64,000 bases of DNA from Caenorhabditis remanei (GCF_010183535.1 NC_071328.1:11966001-12030000); one strand, 5' to 3'; numbered from the stretch's first letter, positions 20,786 through 36,455 are shown. A program made the numbers and translations. Notes: a model not told the origin generated them from the letters alone.

Positions 20786-22567
20786 TTATGGCAGATTTCT
20801 GATCTGAAAAATCAATAATTAGTGAAAAACATTTAAAAACGCAATATTGTAAATTACAATTCCATAAATCTCGTCGGACTGGACATTACGGAATTTTTCT
20901 GGGTAACATTGAATGGCAGCTCTGATGAACTTTTGGATACTTTCTTCCGATCTGAAATAGTAAGAACTGGTTAAAATAAAATTTGACTATTCTTACACTT
21001 CTGGAACAATCAATGCTTGTGGATTAGCCACATCTCCTTGTTCCGGATGGAAACGAATATGATGATTCGCAGAGATAGTGCTACCCAGCCTCTTATCACA
21101 GATGGTACATTTGAAGCGAGGGCTAGAATTCAAAAAGTGAGCACAAATCAACAAAATGGACAGCTTACATTGCGGCATGCATTTCCAGAACGTGACTACA
21201 ATATTCTTCGAGTTTTGTGTAGTACGAGACTGCCCAACACGTTGAACACATTTCAACGTCTGAAAACTTCAGTCTTTTCTTGGCACTTCCACCTGTGCTT
21301 TCGGACATCGACGTATTGGAACTAGCTGCTGGAAATCAGTCACATTATGTGACTAGTTTTCGATAAAAACACTCACGTGAATAGAAACTATCTGAAGTTG
21401 AGGTAGTAGAAACATTCGACATTAAAGACGCCATTGAAGTAACGAACGAGTGATTGAGATTGTTTGGAGTACTCGGAGTGATTGCAGCTGGTGTCTCAAG
21501 CTCGACGGTGATACCAGTACCAGCCGGTGGCGGCGCGATTTGTTTCTCAACTGGCGGTTCGATGAGTGGTTGCATTACTTCTTCAGGTGCTTCTTCTATC
21601 ATCTCATCTTTCACTTCTCTTGCTGGTTTGATTGGCTCAACATTGACTGGTACAGTAGCTGCAACTTCTTCAGTTGGTTCTTCAGCAGGCTCCTCTTGTT
21701 TCACGGTCATTGGAGGACCGTTGCGTGGACGAATCTCAATGAACTGAAAATCTCAAACTCCTCTTCAGTAAAGTGAACTTACCACGACGTCATCATCATC
21801 CTGTTCTTGTTGTACTTCAATAGTACGGAGCGGAGATTCGAGCTGGCGAACAACTGATTCATGTCTATTGATGAAACTGGTATTTGTTTCAGTTGGCATG
21901 TGAATAGAATCTGATGACTGTGCAGAAATAATCGGTTCTTCTGGTGTAGATTGCGACTCCGCATCTTTCCGAACGATTTCTTCAGTTTGATCGCCCATGT
22001 CTCTTTTCCCGACTTTGAAATCGGTCTGGCACATGATATTACAAACTGGTGGACAGGCATCGACAAGCTTGTTGGCCATCTCTGGACCTACCTGAAAAAA
22101 ATCAATACTAGAAACCGAAACTTGCATTTAAAAGAATACCTGAATTCCCAAGCTGTTGTCTTCCAGCAACTTCTTTCTTATTTTTCTGTCAGCCTCCAGA
22201 AGCTCGCTGAAAGAGTTGTGGACGATAAAAGTGGGAGGGATCTCGAATTGCACTTGATTTTTCAGGCGAAAAAAGTCTCGTTGTTGTAGAATGAAGATGA
22301 AAGAAGTGTTCTGAAAGAAAAAAATATATTTAAATTAAAATGTGTAAAAATTTGCATACGCAATCATCATTCGGGCATTTCGAGCATGTCTTTTCCATCA
22401 AGAAGGCTCCGAAATTGTAGCTTTCCTATAAGAAAACTGTGTTACCAGGAATAACGAAAAATTTTGAAACTTGCCAGAGTTTGTCTCAGTTTCGCATTGG
22501 CTTGTCGACAATCTGCGCTCAAACCATGAGTCACACTTGTAAAAACAGAATTTCTTTGAAAATTCAT
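20786..22567 (-). CDS. Zinc-finger protein with acidic middle region
   Basis: The minus-strand start at 22567 gives MNFQRNSVFTSVTHG. Exon 1 (22475-22567) ends at a GC donor (CTG/GCAAGT). An N-terminal Cys cluster reads MEKTCSKCPNDDC. The middle is acidic and Pro/Val-rich (EEPAEEPTEEVAA and similar). Two finger-like units lie near the C-terminus: MCSTCWAVSYYTKLEEYCSH with VLEMHA, and FKCTICDKRLGSTISANHHI with RFHPEQ, the second a good C2H2 pattern. A final exon is very short (IRNLP then stop at 20786). It is probably nuclear and may bind nucleic acid; no close family is recognised. First gene of the putative operon. Confidence 0.65.
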
Positions 22568-24326
22568 TCTGAAAATTGAATAATCATGAAAAATTGATAA
22601 CGGTTATCGGAGAATTAATTTCAGAGACCGCGGAAAACTATTTGAAAAACAAACTGAAGATTTAAAGGCGCATGGGATTTCCCAGAGGAGATATCTCGTT
22701 TCGCCACAGTAAGCTAGTATGCCTGCAGGTCTAATGGGACTGTTTACGTGGAATAAAATATAATTTAAAAAATTGGAAAAGATCCTAATTACAAATAATG
22801 ATAACAATCGAAATTTAATTACAGTATTTGTTGCCCATCTCTAATTTTTCTTACGACGTTGCGAGACTATTTCGAAAAAGTCTATGTCCCTTTAAAACCA
22901 CTTGGATTCACATGGTTTTCGGAATTTCAATGAGTTCCTTTCAAAACAATTTTTGTTAAAGAAATTTGCTTTTAATAAGTTAAACGTTAAATAATCAAGT
23001 AGCGAGAAAAGTTTTATTGTGAATTGAAACGGACATGTTTTAAGCAGAAGGAGTATATTGTGATTAACGGCTGGGGGAACAATCAGAAAACAATAATGGG
23101 AAGGATCGAGGTTGAGAGAGCGATGAAATATGTAGAATCTGGGAGAAAGTCTACAGAAAAGGTTTTCACAAGTACTGGAAACATAGACAAGGAGATCGGG
23201 AAGGAATCCACTTCTGAACATCTGTGCATCCGACTTGACACCAAGCTTCGATAATTGTAATTAGAAAATGCGGGTTTCAGAGTCACAGACGGAAATACTG
23301 TTGAACGAGAGATACCCTTTTTAATTTCGGTGCCTATTAATGACTCCAAAACAATGTATTCTACATTTATGACCGTCTCGCCCTACTGAAGAATCCAATC
23401 CAGAAACTTTATATTTCTTGAAGTGTAGTGTACCTTTAGAAAGGAGAGAAATTAATTGGATTTATCTCAGAATCAGCATACTGTAATGCCAATTATATTC
23501 TTTCGCTTTTCAAGAATCTACTCTATTCCGAGATCCAAAGCATCACATTCATCTCCTCCAGCACTATCAATCATTCTTCTTATTTCCAGAATTCCGTGTC
23601 CCTTCATTTTGTTTTCATACCATGTTTGGAAATCAATGATTTCTTGTTTTTATAACTTGCAGATTTTAGTGAATCGTGAGCTTCTAGTTCGGTTCTTTTC
23701 AACTTATGATAACTTGTTGTGGTAGTATTGGTGTGGATTGGTCCAGAAGGATCTGCGTTGACACTCACTATTAACTTGATGTCTCATGTCAGTTGGTGTG
23801 ATCCATCGTATTACCACTTGAATCTAATTGGAACTTAAACATTGTTTGCTGTCAATATCTGGAGTTTCATTCTCATCCAGTAGTCGAAGAGAATCCTAAA
23901 GTATATGTGTGCAATTTTTGTTCGAAATGTTTTCTGGCCAAAAAGATATACTCTTTTTTTAAAAATCTGATTTTCTGTAAGAAAAAGTCAATTTCTGGCC
24001 AAATTTCGCGTTTTCTGGCTCATAGAAAATCCCAGTGCAGAAAATAAAAGAATTGAATTAAAACGTGAAAAAATCAGCTTCACGTTTCTTGCAGTTCTTT
24101 TTTGCAGTCTGGGAGGACGTGTCATAACACACGTGGCGCCACGTGTCATTTTTACGCGCTGCCCGTTCTCCTCGTCTTTTGCACCCATTCAGTCAAGTTT
24201 TTTGATCACAATTTTGTAATTTTTAGCAGTTTTCGAAATGTTTGAATGAAACATTCTACTTTACAATTCCTTCTCTTTCCTTGAAAATGGTTTATTTTCA
24301 TTTATTCCCACTATTTATAGGTAACA
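22568..24326. other. Intergenic between operon and prg-1
   Basis: Divergent promoters probably lie here. I find no convincing exon; short open frames near 23024-23254 and 23456-23725 lack splice context and similarity that I recognise. It holds the palindrome at 24129-24146. Confidence 0.5.
24129..24146. promoter_or_regulatory. 18-bp perfect palindrome with two CACGTG cores
   Basis: The sequence ACACGTGGCGCCACGTGT is its own reverse complement and contains two CACGTG E-box cores 6 bp apart. It lies about 180 bp upstream of the prg-1 ATG and is preceded by another GACGTGTCAT. It could bind bHLH or bZIP dimers; the role is inferred. Confidence 0.45.
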
Positions 24327-27629
<3,303 letters not shown>

Positions 27630-27946
27630 ATGTGTTTTCTAGTTTTATCTGTAATTTTTCCGTTTTAGCCATTACTGTCCCTTCAAATCTTGTAATATAT
27701 TCATAACTATGTTTAGTAACTTTAAAAAAGTTATAAAACTAGGATCGCTAGGTTATAATACATTAATCATGTAAAATTTATATAATAATTTATCTGCTTT
27801 TTTGAAAAGTATCGTAATAAAGTATATAGCATTTCACGTTTTTCTTTTAAAACCTTTAAAAGGGAAACCTTGCCACATCAGCAAAGTTTGTTTCTCTGAC
27901 ATTACAGGATTTCTTAAAATTCGAGAACTTTAACTTCAAATCAAAC

Positions 27947-28291
27947 ATGAGAATTCAATCAATAATTCTTCTGACAATCATATCAATCATCGGATATTCT
28001 ACATGCGTTGAAGATGAGGAAGAATTGACAATATACGATCATCCGGGTGTTGAATCTGGTTAGTTTAACTTTCTAAAGATAAAAAAGAATTCAATTTCAG
28101 ATCTCCTTGCTTCAAAGAACGCAGAGAGGGAGTTGCAAATCTCTGAAAATGCAGTTTCAATAGACGATGACGACGAATTCGAAGATTGCGATGAAGACGA
28201 GGAGGACGAAGAAGAAGATGACGACGATGAGGAGGATTTTGATGATGAATTCCTTTTTAGAAGCAAAGATTCTATTGGAAAAGAGCTCTGA
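27947..28291 (+). CDS. Small secreted acidic protein
   Basis: Two exons (27947-28058 and 28101-28291) encode 100 aa. It has a clear signal peptide (MRIQSIILLTIISIIGYSTC). The mature part is overwhelmingly Asp/Glu, with an acidic run from about residue 60 to 85 and the end FLFRSKDSIGKEL. It resembles low-complexity secreted acidic proteins that bind cations or line lumens; no family is recognised. The KEL ending is not a canonical KDEL/HDEL signal. It lies about 320 bp downstream of prg-1 on the same strand, too far for a typical operon. Confidence 0.6.
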
Positions 28292-28935
28292 GTTTGTCTT
28301 AATGAACATTTTCTCACAATTTTCTGGGATTTCTTTGGGAAAGGAAACAAAAAACTGAAAATGGTAAATTTTAAAGAAAAATAATCAAAATTAACCATGC
28401 TTTTTCTTTTTTCTCCCACGAGATAGATGGACATCCTGACACAATTACATACCGGTAGACACCCGATTTCCCTTGCATCAAAACATTTTCTGCCTCCAAA
28501 TATACACTATTTCAAGCCAAATTCTGATTATAATATAAACAATCAGAGCTCCATAATGGTGTACACAAATTTGTTTATATATTTACCTTAATGGGTTCAT
28601 ATAACAATGCGGGGGTGGGTACTGATGATGTAAGGTTTGGAGAATCGAGTCTGGTGCGCCGTTTACGCTTTTTATAAAAAATGTATCTTTTGTTGAAAAG
28701 CCTTTTTAGAAGTAAAGAATGTTTATGATATTCTATAAAAAGTCATTCCGGGAGAAGAGAAAATGATACAATGGTTTGCGTGATATTATGCTGAAAGCTA
28801 CACAAAAAGGAAGAGAAAGGGGATTTTTCAGATGTTGACAAGATCGTGGTCTTTGGAAGACGGAATTGTTTTAAAGGGGGTTTAAAGAGAACAAGAAAAA
28901 AATGTCATGAATTGAAAAGGGAAATACTAAATATA
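28292..28935. other. Intergenic between convergent genes
   Basis: 3' regions of the acidic-protein gene and unc-120. I see no further gene or long repeat. Confidence 0.5.
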
Positions 28936-30663
28936 TTATTCATTTGAAGCATATGCAGCTGAGTCAATCAGTTGTTGGAGATTCAGTCCAAGAGACAATA
29001 AATGGTTTGATGACAGGCTTCCAGCTTCATCTCCTTGTTTGGCAGCAGCGGCGAGAAGGTTTGACGCATTTGCACCGCCTGGAAATATGGGGATTCGAAT
29101 ATTGATTAGGGATACTGTAAGAGACTACCGTAAAACCTAGCGGTGCCTGCTCGCAGCGGTATACCTCGGTTCCCAAAGGAAATATCAAACAGCTGCTGAC
29201 TGATAAAGAATAGCTTAATATTCATGGAATATTTCTTCAGTGGAAAAAAAGTTTATATCTTCAAAGGCAGCCGAGATAAGATGCTCCAAACATTACAGGT
29301 TTTATGATATCTCCCAGTAACTAGTTGTAAGCTCACCTTGAAGAAGGAAAGGATTGAAGAAGGCCTTCTGATTATTAGGAGTTGGTTTTGACTTCTTCAG
29401 TGCCTGTCTATTCGACGCCGCCTGTTTCATTGCTTCCTTTATCGTCTGTTGTAATGCAGCCGTCACACTATCCGTCTCAATCAGTTCTTGTTTGACCATA
29501 GTCGGTGATCCTTGATCCTCTTCTTTAATATCCGACGCAGCTTCTTCTGAATCTGAATCATCTCCACTTTCTGTGTTATTGTAGTCATCTTCTCCAAATG
29601 TTGAGAACAGAGGCGCCATTGAGGGTAGGAATGGTGAGAAGCCAGCCATCTGAAAATTTGGATTTGTTGACTCGATTCGCTTGTCTTGTCAAAGAAGAAG
29701 AAGAAGACTAATGACCCATAGCTGTCAATAAGAATCACGGGACCCCCTGACTTCCGAAAATAAGACTTTGATCTCAATAATATACTATTTTAGTCAGCAC
29801 CATAACCATTTGATTAGGGTGTAAAGTGAGCAATCATTTAGTCATCAGTAGAAGTGATAGAGGGAACCTATCTGTCCATTAGTCGAATGTAACCAAAGTC
29901 GTACACAGACACCAAACACATTACACACTCTCACTCTTTTCTTCTTCGGCTGCTCAGTTCCTCTCCCACACTCTCTGCTCGTTTCGTAGGCTCTCCCGAT
30001 TGGATATTTGAGGCCATTTTAGTGCCTTCTTTCAATCGGAGCGAAGAAGAAGAAGAAGCCGGCTGACGCGCGTTGTAATATGGAAGATATCTCCTAAACT
30101 CACCGATGGGCTGCTCGACTCGGCTGACATCACATCATTCAACATTTTCCGTTTTCTCATTCCATTCCCACCGTTTCCGGAGTCGAACGTGAACTCCGTT
30201 CGGCTTGGTTGAACGTCGGATCCCTCGCCTCCGGGAGCGTTGAGGCAGGATTGAATCATGGCTTTACCGGTATCCGATGAAATCATTGGTTGCAGTTTTT
30301 TGGTGGCATATGTGTAGACGTGACCAGTTTCAGATGCGACTAGAAGCATTACTTGTGTACCCGTCAGTGTTGATAATTCGAAGGCCTGAAAGGGAAAGAG
30401 ATGCCTAGAGATGGCTCAGTCGTTTAGTCGGAACTCACCTTCTTCATAATTCCCGTTTTCCTCTTGCTGAAAGTTGTATATCTTCTAAGCTTATTATTGA
30501 TGTACTCCATCTTAATCTTGACACGCCCCTTTGTTTTCTTTCCATTTGGAAGAAGTCCTGTCGATGAGGAAGGCGTCGGTGTAGATGACGTGCCTTCTGG
30601 AAGAGCTGGACTCGAGTTTTGAAGCTTCTGGAGGAGTTGGGCAAAGTCTTCGACTTCTGTCAT
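28936..30663 (-). CDS. unc-120: Serum response factor-type MADS-box protein UNC-120
   Basis: Four minus-strand exons (30663-30439, 30385-30104, 29649-29337, 29078-28936) encode 320 aa. The MADS box starts near residue 45 with GRVKIKMEYINNKLRRYTTF, continues SKRKTGIMKKAFELSTLTGT and then QVMLLVASETGHVYTYATKK, the SRF-type signature with its SAM-like extension (LQPMISSDTGKAMIQSCLNA). This is the C. elegans UNC-120 architecture. The protein binds CArG boxes and drives body-wall muscle differentiation with HLH-1 and HND-1. The C-terminal half is acidic and then Gln/Ala-rich, consistent with transactivation. Intron 3 (29079-29336) contains an FB3 element. The long gene-free stretch upstream (30.7-38.2 kb) is a natural place for its control elements. 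Confidence 0.92.
29126..29306. repeat. FB3 element inside unc-120 intron 3
   Basis: The left end TACCGTAAAACCT and right end ATTACAGGTTTTATGA match the ends of the copies at 11901 and 25057. The internal part is in the opposite orientation to those copies. Confidence 0.7.
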
Positions 30664-32736
30664 GACTCTCTGAAAATGAGTGATGGTTTTGGAGGAAAAG
30701 AATGAAGAATAAGAATAAGAGAGTATAATAATAATGATGATGATCACGGAATGATCGGAAAGGAGGCGACGCGGTTCGGGAAGAAAAGAAGAAAAGAAGG
30801 GAAACCAGTATTGGTATGGTAACTTTTTACGGGACGACGACGACGAATGATGTGAGAAAAAGAAGAAGAAGGGAATACGGTAGATTGCCTTGTTAATTGA
30901 TTCTGATTCTATTCTATATACATGTTTTCGGAATGATCATCAATGGGAGTGAAAGAGAAAGAAGTTCATGTGACTTTGCTGGAAAAACAAAAGCATCGAT
31001 TGATTTGGAGTCTGATGCTTCTTTCTCTCTCCTCTTATTACGGCAGACTTCACATATGTTAGGTCCCCCACCCGAAAGAAGAGCAATATGGGCGATAGCA
31101 AGAGGCAAAAGAAGAAGAAGAAGAAGAAGCAAAAAGGAGAGAATCCGAAACGGTGTGTAATAGTGACGAAGGGAATGAGCACCCTTCCCTCGCGGGAAAG
31201 AAGTAAAAGATGGGAAGAAGGGGCCCCAGTCGAAGAAGGGACAGAATGACATATGAGGGATCCCGCCCACAAACGGAGAGAAGGAAGGAAGGGCCGAATC
31301 GGCGGATCGCGGCTGTTCTTCGGTTGTAATGTGATGGAATTGGGAAAAAGAAGTAGAAGAAGGATACGGTAATGGGTTTGTTGAATAAGTAGTTTTATAT
31401 GAACAAGATGACCTATTTTTGAAAGGATCAATTAGAAACGAACATGTCCCATTGAAAAGGTAACAAGGTTTCATCACAATCTTCGGAAGAGAAAGTTGTG
31501 ACTCATTGATAGAAAAATATGGAAAAGGGGAGAGAGAAATGGAAACAAAAAGCTTTTCGGGGAGGGAAAAAAGACGGAAAAATTGAAATTGAAAAATGAA
31601 AATGCTGCTAAAACTGGACAAGGAAAGTGACGCTATGAATAGAGATCGATCGGTAGCTGTTTGGAAAGTTTTCAGAAAATAGGCTTAGGCTCTTCTGCCT
31701 TCCAGAACTAGAAGGACAACAGTTTCTGGAAAAAATACGGAAAAATTCATGGTATGAATACCCGGATTGTGCAGGTGAGCAAGAGTTATGAAACTGTTCT
31801 GGGACATTTGGAAATTGAAACAGAGACGCTTTGAAACCGAGGCATCTCAAAACCGGGAGAAAGCTAGATAAAAGTTAAAAAGCACCTATTATGGGTATGA
31901 AATTCTTGAATTTAATCATAGTTTTTGTAAGTTTCAAAACACCAAGTTTCAAAAAGTCTGATTCCTAAACTTCGAACCTATCCGAGATCCCTCCAACAGC
32001 CGTATTAAATCAATGTCTGGTCGTAGTGTAACATACAAAATATAGAAAATGACTAACCCAGAAAATTCAGAAGGAAAGGTTATCAGGGTTTTTACTTCCA
32101 ATCAATCAATATTTTCGGATGGATCCATAGACTAAACTTGGCACCAGACACGCCGCTTCTAATCTTTGAAACCTTGACCTTATGACTTGTGGGGGGCGGA
32201 GGATTTCGAAACTGTTGACAAAAAAGACAACATGTTTTGATCTACTATTTGACAAAGACTACTCAATCCTAGTTTTGGATCGTTCAGCACCACATCCCAA
32301 CAGATGCGTCTTACTGTACATATATAGCAGTATCATTCTCTTCCTTTCGGATCGGACTAGTCGGGTGAACTTCTTTTAAAGTACGCGCAATATGCGGTCA
32401 GATAACGGACCCAAAATGCGCTCATAGTGCTCTATTACAAAGAGATATCCCCCCGTCCTCCCGCCCCGACAGTTGTCACCACCCGCCTCTCTTTCTTCTT
32501 CTTCTCTCGTCTCGCCTCGGGAGTTCTCCTTTTACAATACCGACGAGCAGGCGGAATAAGGAGAAGAAGAAGAAGAAGGTGTTCGTCTGGTGAGCAGAAG
32601 TATTCGTGATATATGGTTATGGGGGTGATGGAATGGGATGGAATGGAATGTTACAACGGAACTGTGAGTCAGCTGTTTTCTATTTTTGGAGAGAACAGAT
32701 AGATTGGCAGACTTTGGTAGAGAAGGATATCCGTAG

Positions 32737-33256
32737 AAGGGGGCGTGGCCTATTTTTCGAAGAGCGTGTTTCGAATTGAAAATTTTGAAAACTTTGCTCG
32801 CGGATCAACTTGATTTGAGGGAAATTGAGATCAAGGAAATTTCTATTTTATGGTTTCTAGGGGCGTGTCCTATTCTTAAAAGCGAACCCTTCCGATTTTT
32901 TTGAGAAAGTGTTACTGGAAACCAAAAATTATCAGTTTTGAGTTATTTGGCTAAAAATTTCCAAAGGGTTTCCCAAAAATTTCGCTCAGAATCCACCGTA
33001 ATCGGAAAAGGATAATGGAAGTTTTTTTTCGAACTATTTTTCAAAAAGTTTGTTTATTTGAGAATTCTGACCGTAAATTTTCAATGAAGAAAGGCGACAA
33101 GAATATGAAAAAAAAAATCAATTTTCAATTTTTTGACGAATTCACCGAACGTTCTAAACCTATTTTCTTTCGAAATTGATATAAAAACAGAGAAAAGTAC
33201 GACATTTTTCAAAAATTAAAAGATCTCACATCTATAATTAGGCCACGCCCCCTTAA
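32737..33256. repeat. Element bounded by AAGGGGGCGTGGCCTA inverted ends
   Basis: The left end AAGGGGGCGTGGCCTA (near 32738) recurs as its perfect complement TAGGCCACGCCCCCTT near 33239-33254. The interior is AT-rich with no coding frame. An internal related sequence, TAGGGGCGTGTCCTA, lies near 32860. Probably a non-autonomous DNA element of about 520 bp. Confidence 0.55.
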
Positions 33257-33377
33257 TTTATGGCTCTTTCACTTCCAGTTAAATGAGCAATAATCATTTA
33301 AAAAGTGAAAATAAAAGGAACGGAAAATCAAAGAAAAATATTTCTTCCCCTTCCCCCTCTCCTCCAGAAAGGCAAAA

Positions 33378-33460
33378 GTGGGCGGGGCTTATACGGGCGG
33401 CGCCAATACAAGGCAAGAAGACTAGCCTACGTAGGAGGGGGATACTGTAAGTATATATAG
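33378..33460 (+). promoter_or_regulatory. GC-box/CCAAT/TATA-like module without an assigned gene
   Basis: Within about 80 bp lie GTGGGCGGGGC, GGGCGGCGCCAAT, the palindrome CCTACGTAGG (33426-33435) and GTATATATAG (33451-33460). The order and spacing look like a plus-strand promoter. I see no gene starting downstream, so this is a candidate only. Confidence 0.3.
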
Positions 33461-34359
33461 GGAATCTGGAGAGGGATCTGATGGGAGAAAAGGGAAAAAG
33501 AAGAAGAAGATTGAAAGTTATGACACCAACATGTGCTTTTAACGACGGCACAGCTCTCCATCTCTTTTCTTCCCAAAGCGAGGAGTCAACCATATGTGTG
33601 TTAGACGGGGGAAGGAGAAGACCATATGGATTCTCTTTTACCAAATTGACTTTGTGTGGAAACAGAGACTTTTTGGAGAAGAAGCGAAGAAACTTTTGGT
33701 GGTAGGAGGAGGGGAAAGCTTCTCTTTGTTTGCTCATTGGGAAAGAAAAGGGAAGAGTGGGAAAGTAAATGAAAATGGCAGGAGAAGAGTTGGAAGACAG
33801 GGGGAGCCCTAACCGGTAGATGGTAGTTAGTGGCATATAGAGAAGTCAAGTGATTTGGGAGCAATCATTTCGGGAACGTAAGGAAGAGAAAGAGGTCTAA
33901 AAAAGAAGAAAAAGAAGAAGAGGCATGAGCGAGGAGGGAGCGAGAATGAATCATAACCTAATGGGGAGGAGAGAGACTTACTGTAATAGTCAAGTGACTC
34001 ACGCTCTCTCCCACTGTATTTGGTTTCTTTTTGTAAACTCTGGAACTTCACAAGTGGAACCTCAAATAGAGAAAGAGGTCATGTGATGATGGGAATCCAA
34101 AAAAATAATATAAAATGTGATGGTGTTTATAGATAGAGGTAAAGCAAGTTGGAGATTTTAGGAAAGATTCCATACTTTCAGAGGGAAAATATGAAAAAAA
34201 CTTTTTTTTTTAATTTTGGATGTTTTGAGATAGAAGAAGTTTTTGGACTTAGCAACAAAAAATTTACTATTCAAAAAATCTCATTGAAAAGTTCCTCTTT
34301 TGTTGGTGTAACGTATCTCTAGAATCCTCCAAAACCTTCATTTTTCCACCAACTTCATC

Positions 34360-34690
34360 AAACTGAAGTTCAGTTGAAAACTCACAGATTCCAGACAAGA
34401 GAGGCGCAGAGAAACGAGACACTATAGCTTCTCTGCGTTCTCTCTCTCTCTCACACTATCAGCCACCGAGCTTCAAAGACGAATATCTCTAAAAAACGTT
34501 TTAGTTTGGAGGTTGTTAACAATCAAAGTAAATTATGTTCAATCGATAATTCAGATAGAAGTCACCAAAAGAAAGGAGAGTGAGAAGAGATTCCGAGAAA
34601 CAAGACATTCTGTCTTCTCTGCGTCTCTTTCAGTCTCATTTTTCTGAGGCTTATATCTCAAAAACATGGATTCTAAAAGATGTCAATGGA
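34360..34690. repeat. Two partial FB5 hairpin elements
   Basis: Two adjacent units each contain a GCAGAGAAAC-type arm and a TTCTCTGCGTCTCT-type arm, followed by AATATCTC or TATATCTC segments. This is the core of the FB5 family that is complete at 57081-57340 and 63113-63370. Confidence 0.5.
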
Positions 34691-36439
34691 GATCTAGACT
34701 TGCTTTCTAGTATTTCGAAAACTTGAAAAAAGGAGATTCCGTTTCTTCCGTATTCCAAAAGATTGAAAACGAAAACAACGAAAAAATTACAAAAATTCTA
34801 CTGGTGATTCATGGAACCAACACCCCAACAACCCAATTCATGACTAACTCTTACCAAAATTCTTCCTCACAATCACTTACAAAAAAAAACAAAATGTTGT
34901 ATCCTCTAGCAAATAGGGAAGTGTTGCGATTCCACTTTTCCCTCTCGTTTTTTTTGCCATTTCCGGATCATCAGCTTCCCCTCCTTGCGTGTTTTCGCAA
35001 GTGGCACGTCATGTCTGACCACTCTCTCCGATCCACACACTATTTCCCATTTGTTCCGACGTTCCCGTAATGAGCGGGAGCCCTGCTCGGCAGCACGGGA
35101 GGCAGGGAGCCACACAGCTGGAGGAAGAGTGAGAGAAGAAGCATTGTTTGTCTTAATCGTGATCTCATGCGTCTCTTTTCTCAAAAAGACATAACGAAGA
35201 AAGTGGTCGATGGGTGCACTGTACACTGACGTGGACATTGATGACGACACGCCGCTCGGAGCATGAGAGTCATGGATTTACGTGGAAAAAACGGAAAATG
35301 ACTGAAGATGGGTAGGAAACTGGTGTGCGGTGGGAATAAGGAAATTGGGAAATTGGAGGAATGAATGGAGTGAGAGAACGGGGATTACTGTAGAAGGAAC
35401 ATGAAATGCTGGGGTTCCATGGGAGCGTCTATAAGGCGAGGTCGTTCTAATTACTATACCTAGAATGTGGCTATAGCAACCTAGTATCAAAATGAACAGA
35501 AAAGGACATAAAATTGGGTAGATACCCAAAACATGATTAACAAACTTCCTAATTTTTTAAAATGTCTTAATCAAAATTGTGACTGGCGCGCCTTAGGCGC
35601 GTTTTTATCATAAGCAATGAGCATACCAGATTTTCACCGGAGCGGCTGATTTGAGAATTTTCACCGGCCCGGGTTACAGTACAAAAACTTGAAAATTTGA
35701 ATTTTTTGGTATTTTTTAAAGCCGAATTTTTGACTATGTTTCTAAATATCGATAAAAACTCAATCATACATAAAATTTTTGACTATTTTTGATAAAAATT
35801 TACAAAAATTGTGCACATTTTTTACTCCGGGCCGATATTTTGCAAGTCTGGTTTATACAAAAACTGAGTTTCGAAAATGCTGAATAATTTTGAAAATCAA
35901 CATTTCCTGGAAGACTGTAGTTCCCGTAACCCTGGGAGATACATTTTCAAGAATTGCAATCTTACTCATATTCAGACAAAACATCTGGCGCGCCTTGGAC
36001 GCTTTCAAATTTTGAGATTCCAGGGAACCCGTCTTATTCGTTGTCGAAATACGGATATTCATCAATAAGAAAAGTGGTTGACATAGTTTACGGTTACTGT
36101 ATGTAGCTACTACAAGCCTACAGTAATCTAGATATGTTTTCGAAAGTTCCTGGTTACTGTATATTGAGAATCATTCTGAAAATGAAAGAAAAAAGTCTAA
36201 AATTTTGAAAACAGAGATTCAAGGTTAAAATTCTGTTTCGGATTTCAGCAACTTTCAGGGAACTTGAAAAGAATACATTCCTAACGTCAAACTAGCGTCA
36301 ACGGGGCGCCAGTCAGACAGTAAGACTCATGAACATAATAATTGGGGGATGCTCAAAAATGTTCCGAAATGGAAAAAGTGGAATAAGGAGAAGAAGTGTC
36401 TCATTCTCTTCTTTCTTCTAATCAAACAAATTCTTTATT

Positions 36440-36455
36440 CCCCCCCCCCCCCCCC
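36440..36455. repeat. Poly-C (G-tract) run of about 16
   Basis: An uninterrupted C run next to a pyrimidine-rich stretch; the other strand is a G tract able to form a quadruplex. In C. elegans such tracts are deletion-prone without the DOG-1 helicase (established knowledge). Confidence 0.7.

Larger units (their letters stand above)
17846..22567 (-). other. Putative three-gene operon
   Basis: Three minus-strand genes lie in tandem with gaps of 231 bp (20555-20785) and 126 bp (19923-20048), the spacing typical of Caenorhabditis SL2 operons. Each start is preceded within a few bases by an acceptor: TTTTCAG AATG upstream, TTTTTTCAG before the middle gene, and ATTTCAG directly abutting ATG for the last gene. 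The order is zinc-finger protein, coiled-coil protein, PC-esterase-like protein. SL usage is inferred, not seen. Confidence 0.6.

Noticed and set aside
23024..23254. Short plus-strand open frame of 76 codons
   Set aside because: No splice context, no recognisable family and weak codon character; left as intergenic.
30914..31621. Long minus-strand open frames upstream of unc-120 (235 and 163 codons)
   Set aside because: They are made of Ser/Leu/Phe-rich low complexity from purine/pyrimidine tracts, overlap each other in different frames, and lack splice or family support.
33294..33836. 180-codon minus-strand open frame
   Set aside because: Composition again follows GA/CT tracts; no domain, no signal and no conserved neighbour. 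Treated as non-coding.
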